Of a DNA stretch of 33,010 nucleotides, positions 19,571 to 29,312 are shown in pieces. A program made the translations under genes and the position numbers. Origin of the DNA: Temnopleurus reevesii (Eukaryota; Echinodermata; Echinoidea; Temnopleuroida; Temnopleuridae); contig BQKZ01003001.1 in the NCBI GenBank assembly GCA_036244855.1, positions 7,969-40,978 of the forward strand. Reading direction: 5' to 3'. Every line of letters begins with the position of its first letter. Positions within the stretch are counted from its first letter, which is position 1. A model generated the notes under the pieces. It had not been told where the DNA came from and searched no databases. It worked only from the letters and a program-made list of their open reading frames with translations.

Positions 19571-19848
19571 AGTGTCTGTGGCACAGTACATAGTCCTTTG
19601 TCCCATTCACTATAGAAGTAAGGCAGCCATGTTTTAGGGCTCTCCTGAACATTTCTCATTTTTTAGATACAAAGTTTATCAGCCCATTGACGATATGAAA
19701 TGTAAAATTGATGCATGCACATCATCACTGGGAAGTTTCTAGCTTAATTAATTGTTTTGTGGCAAAGCTAAAACAATAGACAAGAAAGATTTTACAGGAC
19801 AAAGTAATATGATTCAGATACATGGGGGTGGTATCTGAAACCTACTAA

Positions 19849-20024
19849 AACACGATATAAAGTATTTTCGAAAGGTTAAGTCAAACGCAATTTCAATGAT
19901 CCTTTGTAATGCTATTGAATTCGGTACTGGCTTGTCATTGTTGTGTCCGCACAGTTGAATACACGGTGTATGGACCTATTGTCTGCGTTCTAGTTAACTT
20001 TTCAGAAATAGTTTATATCGTGTT
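19849..20024. mobile_element. MITE-like element family A, copy 2
   Basis: Starts aacacgatataaag and ends tttatatcgtgtt, giving near-perfect inverted ends. CTAA occurs on both sides and may be the target duplication. The interior cttgtcattgttgtgtccgc is shared with copies 1 and 3. Confidence 0.78.
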
Positions 20025-20289
20025 CTAAGTGAATATACTACAATCATGAAGAAATGATCATGACACATATAAAGCGATTTGAACATGCATTTTCAAATGA
20101 CTGCAGGGAATAAGTTTACTTTACAAATTGATTATCAGTTTTAGATGTTGAGGAAACATTTCCATCACTTTACTGTACAGTTCTATGTGAAAAAGTTGCT
20201 AAAATAAAACATCTTTTGTATATTTGCAATCCTGCTAAAATGCATAGCAAATTGCGATGCAATACTAGGAAAATTATTCAATGGAATGC

Positions 20290-20990
20290 ATTATTTTTTT
20301 TAACTAAATGGAATGCCTATGTGCTATCTACATAGTGCAGAAGCATTGCAACATATAAAATAAACCATATAAAATAAATAACAAATCTTCTCATCTAGAA
20401 CACATAAAGATGCCACTATAGGCAGGTGAATGATAGTTGCTAAATAGGCGACTGCAAACAAAAGCGTGGCTATACAAATTTATTTGAACATGCATTTTCG
20501 AATGACTGCATTATTAAAAAGAAAAACTAAATGGGATTCATATTTGCTATCTACATAGTATAGAAGCATTTCAAAATATAAAAAGAAACACATAAAATGA
20601 ACAACACATATTCTTGATTAGAACACATAAAGATGGCCACTGTAGACAGGTGGTTGGCGGTTGCTGCAAAAAGGTGGCCATATGAATTGATTGAACATGC
20701 ATTTTCAAATGACTGCATTATCAAAAAAATATCTACATAGTGTAGAAGCATTTCAAAATATAAAAAGAAACACATAAAATGAACAACACATATTCTTAAT
20801 TAGAACATATATAGATGGCTACAGTACTGTAGACAGGTGCTTGCTACAAACAGGAGGCTGCAAGGAAAAGATGTCTATACTTGTTTCGAACATGCATTTT
20901 CAAATGATCGTACTAATTTTTACAACATGACATGCATTTGTGCTATATCTACAAGCATGACAAAATATAAAATGATTAAACAAACCAGAT
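20290..20990. repeat. Degenerate tandem repeat of about 200 bp
   Basis: About four units marked by gaacatgcattttcaaatga-like sequence (20485, 20693, 20887, and a related one at 20081) and by ctacatagtgcagaagcatt or variants, then gaacacataaagatggcc-type and acaggtg segments. Spacing is about 195-208 bp. Confidence 0.78.
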
Positions 20991-20999
20991 TTCTCAGAT

Positions 21000-21520
21000 G
21001 TGTGACCTGTTATTAATGAATGGGAGGATATAAAATTAATACACAGACTCTGTAAAAGAAATTATTTCATGTGGTACATAGCTCATCATATGCTATATCT
21101 GAAGAGCCTATATCACAATTATTTGCAAAAATGGTTCAGTCTATTTTCAGGATTTCAGAGAAAAACATGCTTCTCTGTGCAAGTCTGTGTTTGTGTTGAA
21201 GGAAAACTCAATATTAATTTGACATACCTTCTTCTTCATGGTTATACTGAAAAATGCATTCTAAATTTTCAGGGCCCGATAAATAATAAGGTGATTTTAT
21301 TCTATTTTATTTATTTACCATTATTTACATAGTATTTACATAAACTTAAAACATAATGATTTGACAACAGAAACAATAATAATAACATAATATCTATTAA
21401 ACATAAATCAATAGCGCAAAATATCTGAGCAGTGAAGCTTAAAACCTGCAATAAAACCACATCTGAAATTCGATTGCAAATAGATCTAACACCTTTTGCA
21501 AATGAGCTCATCACTTAATA
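21000..21520. other. Intron, nothing recognised
   Basis: AT-rich sequence. Short frames at 21069-21332 (plus) and 21311-21514 (minus) lack recognisable domains. Confidence 0.55.
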
Positions 21521-21524
21521 ATAA

Positions 21525-21600
21525 TACTAATAATAATATGAATATTTATATAGCGTCGGTATCCGCCAGGCTCCGACGCTCATGGCGCTCAACAATTTAC
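21525..21600 (+). repeat. AAT tract with small GC hairpin
   Basis: A stretch of aataataat is followed by tatttatatagcgtcgg and an 8-bp stem agcgtcgg/ccgacgct around a 13-nt loop. It looks like an end of a dispersed short element, but no second copy is seen. Confidence 0.35.
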
Positions 21601-21800
21601 ACAGACAAACTAGAATCAGAGAATTCCTATTTCAGATAGACTCTACATGTACATGTACGACCTATATTTACACATGCTACGCAAGAAAACAGTAAGATTT
21701 TTCAACATAGGTAAATGGATTAAGAATGATGTTCGAAAGATGAAAAAGAAAGAAGAGCAGTTAGATTGGAATAGATGTGTATCTTACATAAAGTGATACA

Positions 21801-21984
21801 AACATGAAAGAGCCTATTTCCGTAAAATTTAGTTGAACGCCAATTCAATGCTTCTACGCAATGCTATTCAAATTGGAAGCGCCTTGTGATTGTTGTGTCC
21901 CCACAGTTCAATACACAGTGTACAAATATATTGTCCAATGACTTATCAAATTTTACAGAAATAGGAAATAGTTGATATCTTGTT
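21801..21984. mobile_element. MITE-like element family A, copy 3 (diverged)
   Basis: Shares gaacgccaattcaatg and ttgtgattgttgtgtcc with copies 1 and 2, and has inverted ends cctatttccgtaaaattta and aaattttacagaaatagg. Confidence 0.65.
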
Positions 21985-21999
21985 CACAGCATGTGCTAC

Positions 22000-22960
22000 A
22001 CTATAGAAGTAAATGTAATTCTAATTATCATCCAAGCTAGACATTACAATAAATAAAAAAAAAATCATAAGATATCTAATTTCAAGATGATATCATTTGT
22101 AATTTGGATCCTTACTGAATGTATATTTGAAGAAAAGTTTTTCACTAAAATTTATCTCAAAAAGATGTTAACAATAAATACAGGAAATGATATTCTAAAA
22201 GTGCAGAATGCTTATTTTTTCAAACCGAACAAATTCTTTTAAAGCGATAGACCAGTTTTGGGAGGAGGGCGCTTCAGATATTTAACTACTTTGCGAGCTG
22301 CAGTAAAATTATTACCATAATGCAGTTTTTCAATAGTAAATTAGAGCATGTTCATAGTTTGTTTGAATGAAATCGACCTAGAAATGGCTTAATTATCGCA
22401 AAATAAAAAAATCATGCTGCGGTCGTATCTCCCAAGCACAACATGCTTCGCGTACAACAGTATAAAATGAACGCGAACTCACACACCGCAGACAATACCA
22501 CCGATCGCATCGCCCATTTCAGGCCGATGCTCCCCCGTGCAAAAGCACCTAGTACACCGTAGGAATAATGGCTGAATGACGTGTTCGGCGTCAAATACAC
22601 AAAATACGAGCACAAATGTACTCCTAATATCCTACACAGATATACAGTATGTAGGCATGTAAAGCAACTTGTGAATACATCAGCTCGTTTAACGTCACTT
22701 TCTGCATCCCGATCATTACGAATATATACCTATAACGTTAGAATGAACCAATTTCATTATTTCACTGAACAACTTTGCCAAATTTAAATTTATTTATGAC
22801 TTGTAAGACGTCTACATTTTGTTTTAATACATAATATTCCCTGATATGATCGAACGTTTCTGAAAAAAAATTACCAATTAGCAAATCAAGCAATTTAAGC
22901 TATTACAAATTTGAATAAAACTAACAAACAACTACGAAACATATCTCATATTTTTATTTT
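22000..22960. other. Intron with a locally GC-rich patch
   Basis: Bases 22410-22580 are more GC-rich and CpG-richer than the surroundings, with a minus frame at 22412-22615 containing FARGSIGLKWAMRSVV. No family was recognised; it could be part of a dispersed repeat. Confidence 0.4.
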
Positions 22961-22962
22961 AC

Positions 22963-23001
22963 CTGAATTATCATTCGGTTGAGTCATTTCGAAAGAGACG
23001 T
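22963..23001 (-). CDS. ABCA: Candidate 39-nt ABCA linker micro-exon
   Basis: The acceptor is ttctgtccccaaag and the donor gtaaaa. The 39 nt open frame encodes VSFEMTQPNDNS, phase 1 in and phase 1 out, matching both the exon at 25085 (ends phase 1) and the exon at 15951 (starts phase 1). It is symmetric, so it could be skipped without a frameshift. It is supported by splice sites and phase only, since linker sequence has no conservation to check. It sits in an intron of about 9 kb. Confidence 0.5.
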
Positions 23002-23517
23002 CTTTGGGGACAGAATACAGACAAAAATGTGTTAGATACAACATAAAAAATTATGTGGTTAGTAATAAACATGACAAACACACTTGAAAAAAGAAGTTAG
23101 AGTAATTATCTCCTTGATTTTCTAAAAATCTTCTGGGGTGGACAAATCGAACTACAATTACAAGATTTCTCAGTAATCTGGCGAATCTTTTAATCTCCGC
23201 TTAATAAATAATTCATAGTATATAAGTATTAATAGTACATAAATTAGTAACTGTATTAGTGCAAAACTATAATGTGTTAAGAAAAAGACAATAGTAGCAT
23301 GATAACATCTACAAAATGCTTTTCATTTGATACACAAAATTTGATTTCAAAAGAATTTTCAATAAAATCGCTTCTCATCAAACATGTACCATCAGGAACT
23401 ATTGCCTAATATCAGCTGGGCAATTCCACGAAAGTGTCATGTCTGATATGCCATTCTTTTTGCTACTATTCATTTAAATTCAATGAGTATGAAATAGGTA
23501 ATATCTACTGTAAAAGT

Positions 23518-23891
23518 GGTTTCTTTCGCGTTGGTTTTAATTTCGTGCTTTTCGCGTTTTGATGTTGAACCGCGAAATTAACCATGCAAGGAAATGTCTG
23601 AAACTCGTTGCTTGTTACAACGCTATCGTGCACACGCAAAGATTTCACGCATTCCATGTATTAATGGCCAACACACATAGTATAGTGTTATCGCGTAAGC
23701 TAGGTCAACTCCTGTGCGGTCATTGTACTGGAAATTAGGAGTGTTAAAACGAAAAAAATAATCCATGTGTATGCGTACGAACACTTTTTATTTCACAAAT
23801 TTTTCCGACGACGAATTTAAACACACACGAAAAAGTCGGCACCGATGGAAACCGCGAAAGTTTCTGGACGGGAAAGAAACAACTTTTACAG
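23518..23891. mobile_element. MITE with CTGTAAAAGT ends and TA target duplication
   Basis: The left end ctgtaaaagtggtttctttc and the right end gaaagaaacaacttttacag are inverted repeats flanked by TA on both sides. 374 bp, with no long frame. The interior is rich in cgcgaaa-type motifs. Confidence 0.82.
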
Positions 23892-24044
23892 TATAAAGCA
23901 CGTAGTAAATTTAAATTAATTTAAGAAAGACAGTTGTCAAGCAACTCGGGTAACAGACATGTCACTTTTCAAGAATTGCCCAGCTATATGAAATTGGGGG
24001 AATTTTTCTCCTGTGTGAATGAAGTATAAAAGAAAAAAAAATGA

Positions 24045-24120
24045 GGGCTTGCTATAGCTCGGCGGTAGAGCGCTGGTCTAGCAATCCAGAGGTCTCGGGT
24101 TCGAATCCCGATGGAGCCCT
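24045..24120 (+). tRNA. tRNA-like sequence, Ala(AGC)-type anticodon loop
   Basis: Acceptor-like gggctt/ggagccc, D-arm gctc-ggcggta-gagc, anticodon arm ctggt-ctagcaa-tccag with AGC at the anticodon position, T-arm tcggg-ttcgaat-cccga. The A- and B-boxes are good. However, there are about three extra bases between the acceptor and D stems, a T:T mismatch closes the anticodon stem, and no intron explains the excess. It may be a pseudo-tRNA or a solitary SINE head rather than a working gene. Confidence 0.5.
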
Positions 24121-24399
24121 ATTTTCTTTGCTCAATTTTCATATTACATAATTTTTACCTCACTATGTTTAATCGTTGAATGTTATATGTATGTATCTTA
24201 CAGTATAATATAATTATGTATTGTTGTTATACCTGCCATAAGCCCATAAAGGGGTCATGGGCCTGGTTGTCAATGTAAACACCAAGATAAGAAAGACTTT
24301 AAGAACAACTTTAAGATCGACTGTTAACCCTTCTTGCCCCTAATGATTTAATATAGTGTGCATTCAGCGAAAGAATTGATGCCAGCCGAATGTAAAGTC

Positions 24400-25027
24400 G
24401 AGTGTAACTTTAAAGAAGAACAAAACCCTGCATTTTATACTCTCTCAGTAGATGGAGAAAAATAAAATGAACCAACTGTGAAAATTTGAGCATAATCCGA
24501 CGATCCATTCAAAAGTTATGAATTTACAAAGTTATAGTGAATGTCCCGTCATGGGAATCCTCGAGTCGGCAACGCCGACCAATTATTAGTCGTCTACGTT
24601 CAAATCTGTGACGTATTTGTGGACAGCTCTCCATTCATTCTGTACACAAAATTTAACAATTTCTTCTTTTTTCAGAAAAGTGGACAAAATTTTCCCTTTT
24701 CTCGTCAGTATTATAGGTGTTGGATAATTCTTCAAGTATTGTTGGAAGAATAATGTTGAATAGTTATGGTATATTCAATCAAATTCCATAATTATAAAAA
24801 ATCATGTACAAAATAAATGGAGAGTTGTCCGCATATCGTCATAGATTTGTTAAGCGTTGCCAATTCAAGGATCCCCATGACATGGGATAATTGAAACTTT
24901 GAAAATTCGTAACTTTTGAACGGACTGTCCAATTAAGCTCAAATTTTCACAGTTTGATCATCATATTTTTCTTCATCGACTGATAGCAAATTAATTCCAG
25001 GGTTTCATTCCACTTTAAGAACGACTT
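24400..25027. mobile_element. Large palindromic (foldback) element
   Basis: The left half (agaacaaaaccctg ... agatggagaaaaataaaatg, caactgtgaaaatttgagc, atgtcccgtcatgggaatcc) reappears in inverted order on the right (ggatccccatgacatggg, gctcaaattttcacagtttg, ccagggtttcattcca). Symmetry extends almost to the centre near 24715. No protein is encoded. Confidence 0.82.
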
Positions 25028-25084
25028 GGTGAAATACCGCCCAGGTACTTGTTTCTAATAAATGCTTGATGAAATCATACATAC

Positions 25085-25205
25085 TTCGTGTGAGTCCTGT
25101 TGCGATGCTGAACTTTTGGCTAGGTTTCCTGATGCTCCAGTTGTTCTGGTTGAGTATGGCTGCCTCTCTACCTACAGACTGACTTGTGGATACCTTCAGG
25201 AAGAC
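25085..25205 (-). CDS. ABCA: ABCA exon: linker leading to TMD2
   Basis: 121 nt, phase 0 in and phase 1 out, acceptor ttaacag and donor gtatgt. It begins VFLKVSTSQSVGREAA, which completes the TTLKE-VFLKV motif of the regulatory domain, then runs into a variable linker (NWSIRKPSQKFSIATGL). Conservation falls off after the first five residues, as expected for this linker. Confidence 0.85.
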
Positions 25206-25849
25206 CTGTTAAGGTGATTAGAGATATTATTTGTCATTAATTATTATCATCTCATTGGATTGTACTCAAAATGGCAAAAATAAGGATATAATTCAACCCG
25301 CCGAATTGATGTGTATGTAACAACCAACTGCTAACAATTAAATCCTTTGCAAGTAAGAAGTGGAGAAAAAGCCTTCCTAATCATTATCATCATCATTTCA
25401 GCCATTTCCATTTTCATCACAATCTTCACAATAATGGTAGTAATACTATTTTACTTTAAAGCTCAAGTAAAGTTTTGGTAAAAGTGAATATTTTTATTGC
25501 CAAATTTTGTTTTCAAATCTATTTCAAATGAAATAGAGTATCATGAACATGTTGCACCAAAGATTGTGCGAAAATGAACAAGTTTTGGAAAAGCTATAAC
25601 CTAAAGTGTGCAAAATATTTCAGTGTTGTTTCCCCCGACATCTCATTCTATTGTCAAATCTTGTAAATAACTTTGTATGTGCCCGATAACAAGCAAAATG
25701 CTGTTATAACAAAGAGAGGGTGCTAAATAGGATTCAACAGTCAAATTCAAATATTCAAAGAATCAGTTCGTAAAAAATATGCTGTCATGATAAACATAAA
25801 AAAATTCACATTTCTTAATCTTTACCAAAACTATACTTGGGATTTAATC

Positions 25850-26095
25850 ATCAATTACATCATTATTATCCTCATTATCCTCATTATCCTCATTATCATC
25901 TTCATCATCACAATCATCACCGTCACAACCATCATCATCTTCACCGTCACCATTATAATCGTCGACATCAACATCGCCATTAACATAATCTTTGCCATCA
26001 TCATCATCATCATCTTTATCGTCATCATCATCAACATCATCATTATCATCATCATCATCATCACTATAATCATCACCATCATCATCTTTCATAAC
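25850..26095. repeat. (ATC)n-rich microsatellite tract
   Basis: Triplet-rich sequence starting within a few bases of the donor of exon 26102-26316. The acidic and poly-Ile frames across it are artefacts of the repeat. Confidence 0.93.
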
Positions 26096-26101
26096 CTGTA
26101 C

Positions 26102-26316
26102 CTCTTTGAGAGTAGTGTCAGAGATGCCATAGCTCTTGATGCGAAGCACTTCAAGATTGCCATCAAGATCTTCAAACAACCCTTGGAACTTCTCCCTCTC
26201 TCCGTGTTCTACCGGTAGAACATAGACCAGCTCTGTGCCTATGTCATCCTGAAGATGTGCTGACGGGATGTGCGTCTGGATGAATTCAGTGACATGGTTT
26301 GGATCACAGGCTTTGC
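26102..26316 (-). CDS. ABCA: ABCA exon: conserved regulatory domain after NBD1
   Basis: 215 nt, phase 1 in and phase 0 out, acceptor atttccag and donor gtacag. It encodes DDIGTELVYVLPVE and then RIKSYGISDTTLKE. The pair ELxYVLP ... SYGISxTTLEE is diagnostic of the ABCA regulatory domain that follows each NBD. A GAT-rich tract begins in the intron within about 15 nt of the donor. The next exon continues with VFLKV exactly in frame. Confidence 0.93.
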
Positions 26317-26502
26317 CTGGAAATAATGAAATTGTTTGAAGAAAATATGAATGCTCCTGAACACTGACAGATCTAAAAGCATCTTAGATTATGATTGCCA
26401 TTTACCACATATCAAAAGGTCTCAATTATTGAATAAATGTTCTGGGGATGTCATTTGCAAGTATGCTTTCCCAAGCACCGCCTTTCATGAAATGATAAAT
26501 CT

Positions 26503-26560
26503 TACCATTATGAAAAGACATCGCCACTAAAAGTACTGAGGATCCCTCAGGGCTCAAATT
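26503..26560 (-). pseudogene. Possible decayed partial copy of the linker exon
   Basis: The plus-strand sequence tcttaccattatgaaaagac and the following 35 bases align with the 3' end of exon 26712-26834, including its tcttac (gtaaga donor complement), with many substitutions. Neighbouring sequence (tcatttgcaagtatgc at 26451, tcatctgcaagtatgc at 26613) is also repeated. The alignment was made by eye and is short. Confidence 0.4.
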
Positions 26561-26711
26561 CAATAGATTTAATTACAAATGAGATGACATGCAACCAGAT
26601 GCACTTGGGATATCATCTGCAAGTATGCATTCACAAGCACCCTCTGGTAGCGTAGAGGCCATTCTAAGGTCCTAATCTCAACAGATGTATTTTTTGAAAA
26701 GATGATCTTAC

Positions 26712-26834
26712 CTGAATGAGAAGACGCACCACTTGATGTACTGGGGACATCACTTGTACCAGACTGCATGGTTCCATAGATGTTTGGTACTGCCTCTGTC
26801 TTGTATCCTTCATCTCTCTCGTTGGTGGGTGTGC
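26712..26834 (-). CDS. ABCA: ABCA exon: regulatory linker after NBD1
   Basis: 123 nt, phase 1 to phase 1, acceptor ttgtacag and donor gtaaga. It encodes a low-complexity, Ser/Thr/Gly-rich stretch (TPTNERDEGYKTEAVPN and then VPSTSSGASSHSG). In ABCA1 the corresponding region is also serine-rich and of variable sequence, so no residue-level match is expected. Support comes from splice sites and phase continuity. A decayed copy of its 3' end with donor seems to lie at 26503-26560. Confidence 0.75.
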
Positions 26835-26999
26835 CTGTACAATACAATGATAACAAATATACAATATTATAGGCTGACAGGGATTGACCTTTGAAGTAGA
26901 AGTCGATAACACAGCTGCACATGGGAACCAAGAGTATCACCAAGAATTGGCCTTTAGCAGCGGTTTGGTTTTCCTTTGAGTGATCATTGTCATCATTGT

Positions 27000-27017
27000 C
27001 GTCATTATCATTATTAA

Positions 27018-27052
<35 letters not shown>

Positions 27053-27170
27053 CCATCATCCTCGTCGTCCCCATTACAATCGCCAGAATCATCATCATCA
27101 TCATCATCATCAGCATTATCAGCATCATCACCATTACCATTAACAAAATCATCAACATCATCATCATTTG
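27000..27170. repeat. (ATC)n microsatellite tract
   Basis: Imperfect ATC triplets in the intron between exon 26712-26834 and the truncated exon copy at 27370. Confidence 0.93.
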
Positions 27171-27369
27171 ATAAATGAACAGTCTTTTATCTTCACTATA
27201 ATTAGGTACATGGTGGATTACAACCAAGCTAGCTTGGTTTAAGTTGTTTGCTTATGTATAATCAGCAATTAGGTAATATGATGGACTACAAATAATGTCT
27301 TAGGATCTAGCTAAGTTTCTTATCAATGGGAAAGACATAGTTAAACCCAGATGTAATAGAATCACCTAC

Positions 27370-27472
27370 CTTCTCCACTGGGAACATCCTTAGTCAGACA
27401 GAGTCGGTTTTCCCCGAGCTGAAACGAGCCTTGAGGAACGCTGGCGACCCACAGCACCGGAGATGTCGCTAG
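27370..27472 (-). pseudogene. Truncated copy 4 of the NBD1 C-terminal exon
   Basis: The most diverged of the three truncated copies. The 3' part of the exon and the gtaggt donor are recognisable, but an indel around 27400-27415 disturbs the frame between the FLK part and [10 protein letters not shown]. Upstream it again meets ATC-rich sequence at about 27475. It is interpreted as a decayed intronic duplicate. Confidence 0.7.
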
Positions 27473-27474
27473 TC

Positions 27475-27625
27475 TATGTCCATCATAATCATCATTGCAT
27501 CATCCTCCTCATGGTTACTTTCATCATCAGCAGCACCATCGTTACCATCATGTTCACACACATTACCATCAGCACTTTCATCATCATCATCATTACCATC
27601 ATCTTCAACTTCAGCATCATCTTAA
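27475..27625. repeat. ATC-rich tract at the truncated edge of exon copy 4
   Basis: ATC/ACC triplets abut the point where exon homology is lost. The same arrangement recurs at 28012-28110 and 28356-28545. Confidence 0.88.
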
Positions 27626-27715
27626 ATGGATACTATGCACAAAATCTTCACTACAAAGTATAATCAGCAATCAGGTAATATGATGGACTACAAATAATAT
27701 CTTAGGGTCTAGCTA

Positions 27716-27846
27716 GTGCCCCGGTCACATAGGACCCCGGAAGCAACAGGATTCACCCCGACTCGTTGTTCTGAGGCAGTTAACTGTAAACTAACAAAGA
27801 GTCGAGGTGAATCGTGTTGCTTCCGGGGTCCTATGTGACCAGGGCT
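27716..27846. mobile_element. 131-bp palindromic MITE with TA duplication and empty sites
   Basis: Arms of about 50 bp: gccccggtcacataggaccc and onward, with the inverted copy ending gggtcctatgtgaccagggc. TA flanks both ends (27714-27715, 27847-27848). The uninterrupted sequence ctagctaagtttct is present in sister repeats near 27308 and 28631, giving the pre-insertion site. Confidence 0.92.
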
Positions 27847-27904
27847 TAAGTTTCTTATCAATGAGAAAGGCATAGTTAAACCAAGATGTAATAGAATCAC
27901 CTAC

Positions 27905-28008
27905 CTTCTCCACTGGGAACATCCTTAGTCAGATTGAGACGGTATCCCGAGCTGAAACGAGATTTGAGGAACGCTGGCGACCCGCAGCACCTAAGGTGTC
28001 CTTGGTCC
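27905..28008 (-). pseudogene. Truncated copy 3 of the NBD1 C-terminal exon
   Basis: Same structure as the copy at 28252: [15 protein letters not shown], then [17 protein letters not shown] and a gtaggt donor. One Ser of the full exon is changed to Asn. Upstream it is cut off by an ATC-rich tract at about 28010. The intron following the donor is also shared with the other copies, apart from an inserted inverted-repeat element at 27716-27846. Confidence 0.75.
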
Positions 28009-28011
28009 ACA

Positions 28012-28110
28012 TACATCATCATCATCAGCACCATCATGTTCACATACATCATTAGCACCATCACCCCTACCATTACTACCATCCCCATCATCATCACCAT
28101 CACCAAGAAC
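28012..28110. repeat. ATC-rich tract
   Basis: Triplet-rich sequence abutting the truncated edge of the exon copy at 27905-28008. Confidence 0.88.
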
Positions 28111-28251
28111 ATCACAACATGATAATCTGCACAAGCGTCTCAACTATAATCAGCAGTTAGGAAATACTGCAAAAATGTCTGAGAATCTAGCACAGTTTCC
28201 AATCTTAGGGGAGGATTTATCAAACTCAAATTGAAGTGATGAAACACCTAC

Positions 28252-28355
28252 CTTCTCCACTGGGGACATCCTTAGTCAGACTGAGACGGTATCCCGTGCT
28301 GAAACGAGACTTGAGGAACGCTGGGGACCCACAACACCTAAGATGTCCTTGATTC
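28252..28355 (-). pseudogene. Truncated copy 2 of the NBD1 C-terminal exon
   Basis: Encodes [15 protein letters not shown] and [16 protein letters not shown] followed by the same gtaggt donor as the full exon at 28694-28867. The homology stops upstream near 28355, where (ATC)n and (ACC)n sequence begins, so the H-loop half and the acceptor are absent. The frame is open. As it stands it can only be an intronic remnant, unless a cryptic acceptor is used. Confidence 0.75.
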
Positions 28356-28545
28356 ATTTCCATCATTATCATCATTGCATCATCCTCCTCATGGTTACAT
28401 TCATCATCATCATCATTACCATCACCATCACCACCACCACCACCACCACCACCACCACCACCACCACCACCACCACCATCACACACATTATTATCAGCAC
28501 TATCATCATCATCATTAATATCACCTTCAACTTCAGCATCATCTT
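28356..28545. repeat. ATC/ACC tract with a (CCA)n core
   Basis: Abuts the truncated edge of the exon copy at 28252-28355. It contains a pure (CCA/ACC)n run at about 28430-28477, giving poly-Gly and poly-Thr frames that are not genes. Confidence 0.92.
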
Positions 28546-28693
28546 AAATGGATACTATGCACAAAATCTTCACTACAAAATATAATCAGCAATTAGGTAA
28601 TATGATGGACTACAAATAATGTCTTAGGGTCTAGCTAAGTTTCTCATCAATAGCAAAGGCATAGTTAAACCCAGATGTAATAGAATCACCTAC

Positions 28694-28867
28694 CTTCTCC
28701 ACTGGGAACATCCTTAGTCAGACTGAGACGGTATCCCGAGCTGAAACGAGACTTGAGGAATGCTGGCGACCCACAACACCGGAGATGTCCCTGATCCAAG
28801 ATGGCTATACGATCACCAAGGATATCTGCTTCATCCATGAAGTGTGTACACAGCACGATTGTCCGAC
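28694..28867 (-). CDS. ABCA: ABCA exon: NBD1 H-loop and C-terminal part (full-length copy)
   Basis: 174 nt, phase 1 to phase 1, acceptor ttgttcag and donor gtaggt. It encodes [19 protein letters not shown] (H-loop His in CTHFMDEAD), [20 protein letters not shown] and [17 protein letters not shown], typical of the end of ABCA NBD1. Three truncated copies of its 3' part, each with the same gtaggt donor, lie downstream in the transcript at 28252, 27905 and 27370. Only this copy contains the H-loop half and an acceptor. Confidence 0.93.
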
Positions 28868-29312
28868 CTGAACAAGGGAAAGGATTTAAAATATCAGGAG
28901 ACCTGGTCCCAAGGGCTTAGTATTTGAATTACCCACCACACTGGTTGGTATTCACTACTATTTTTACATGCAGTGCATCAGAAGTAGAGGATTCCATGGT
29001 ATAGTAATTGGGGATACATCTGCATGAAGTGACCCTTATTGTTAAATGTGGTTACTACAAATATAGTAAAATTGAAAAAAAATTAGAAGGTACCAAAGCC
29101 ACAATTTGGATAAAATGTTCAGGGGACTCATAATGAGGGAGGAAAAAAGCAAGGTGAATAAGAGGGACAATAGGCCAGTCAAATACAAAGCATGATATCA
29201 AAATAGGAGGCGAAGGTACTATAACGTCTTTCATTCAAATTATATCCTTTGGGTGAAACTAATGGATTTCAGGCTTAGGAATGACAACAGATATGAAAAT
29301 ACAGAATATTAC

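Noticed and set aside
22412..22615. Minus-strand 67-codon hydrophobic frame in a GC-rich patch as a possible exon
   Set aside because: Not similar to any ABCA segment, not bounded by convincing splice sites in the right phase, and not needed for exon continuity.
25844..26179. Acidic 111-codon extension of exon 26102-26316
   Set aside because: The frame reads through the donor at 26101 into the GAT repeat; the family motif TTLKE-VFLKV continues instead in the exon at 25085-25205.
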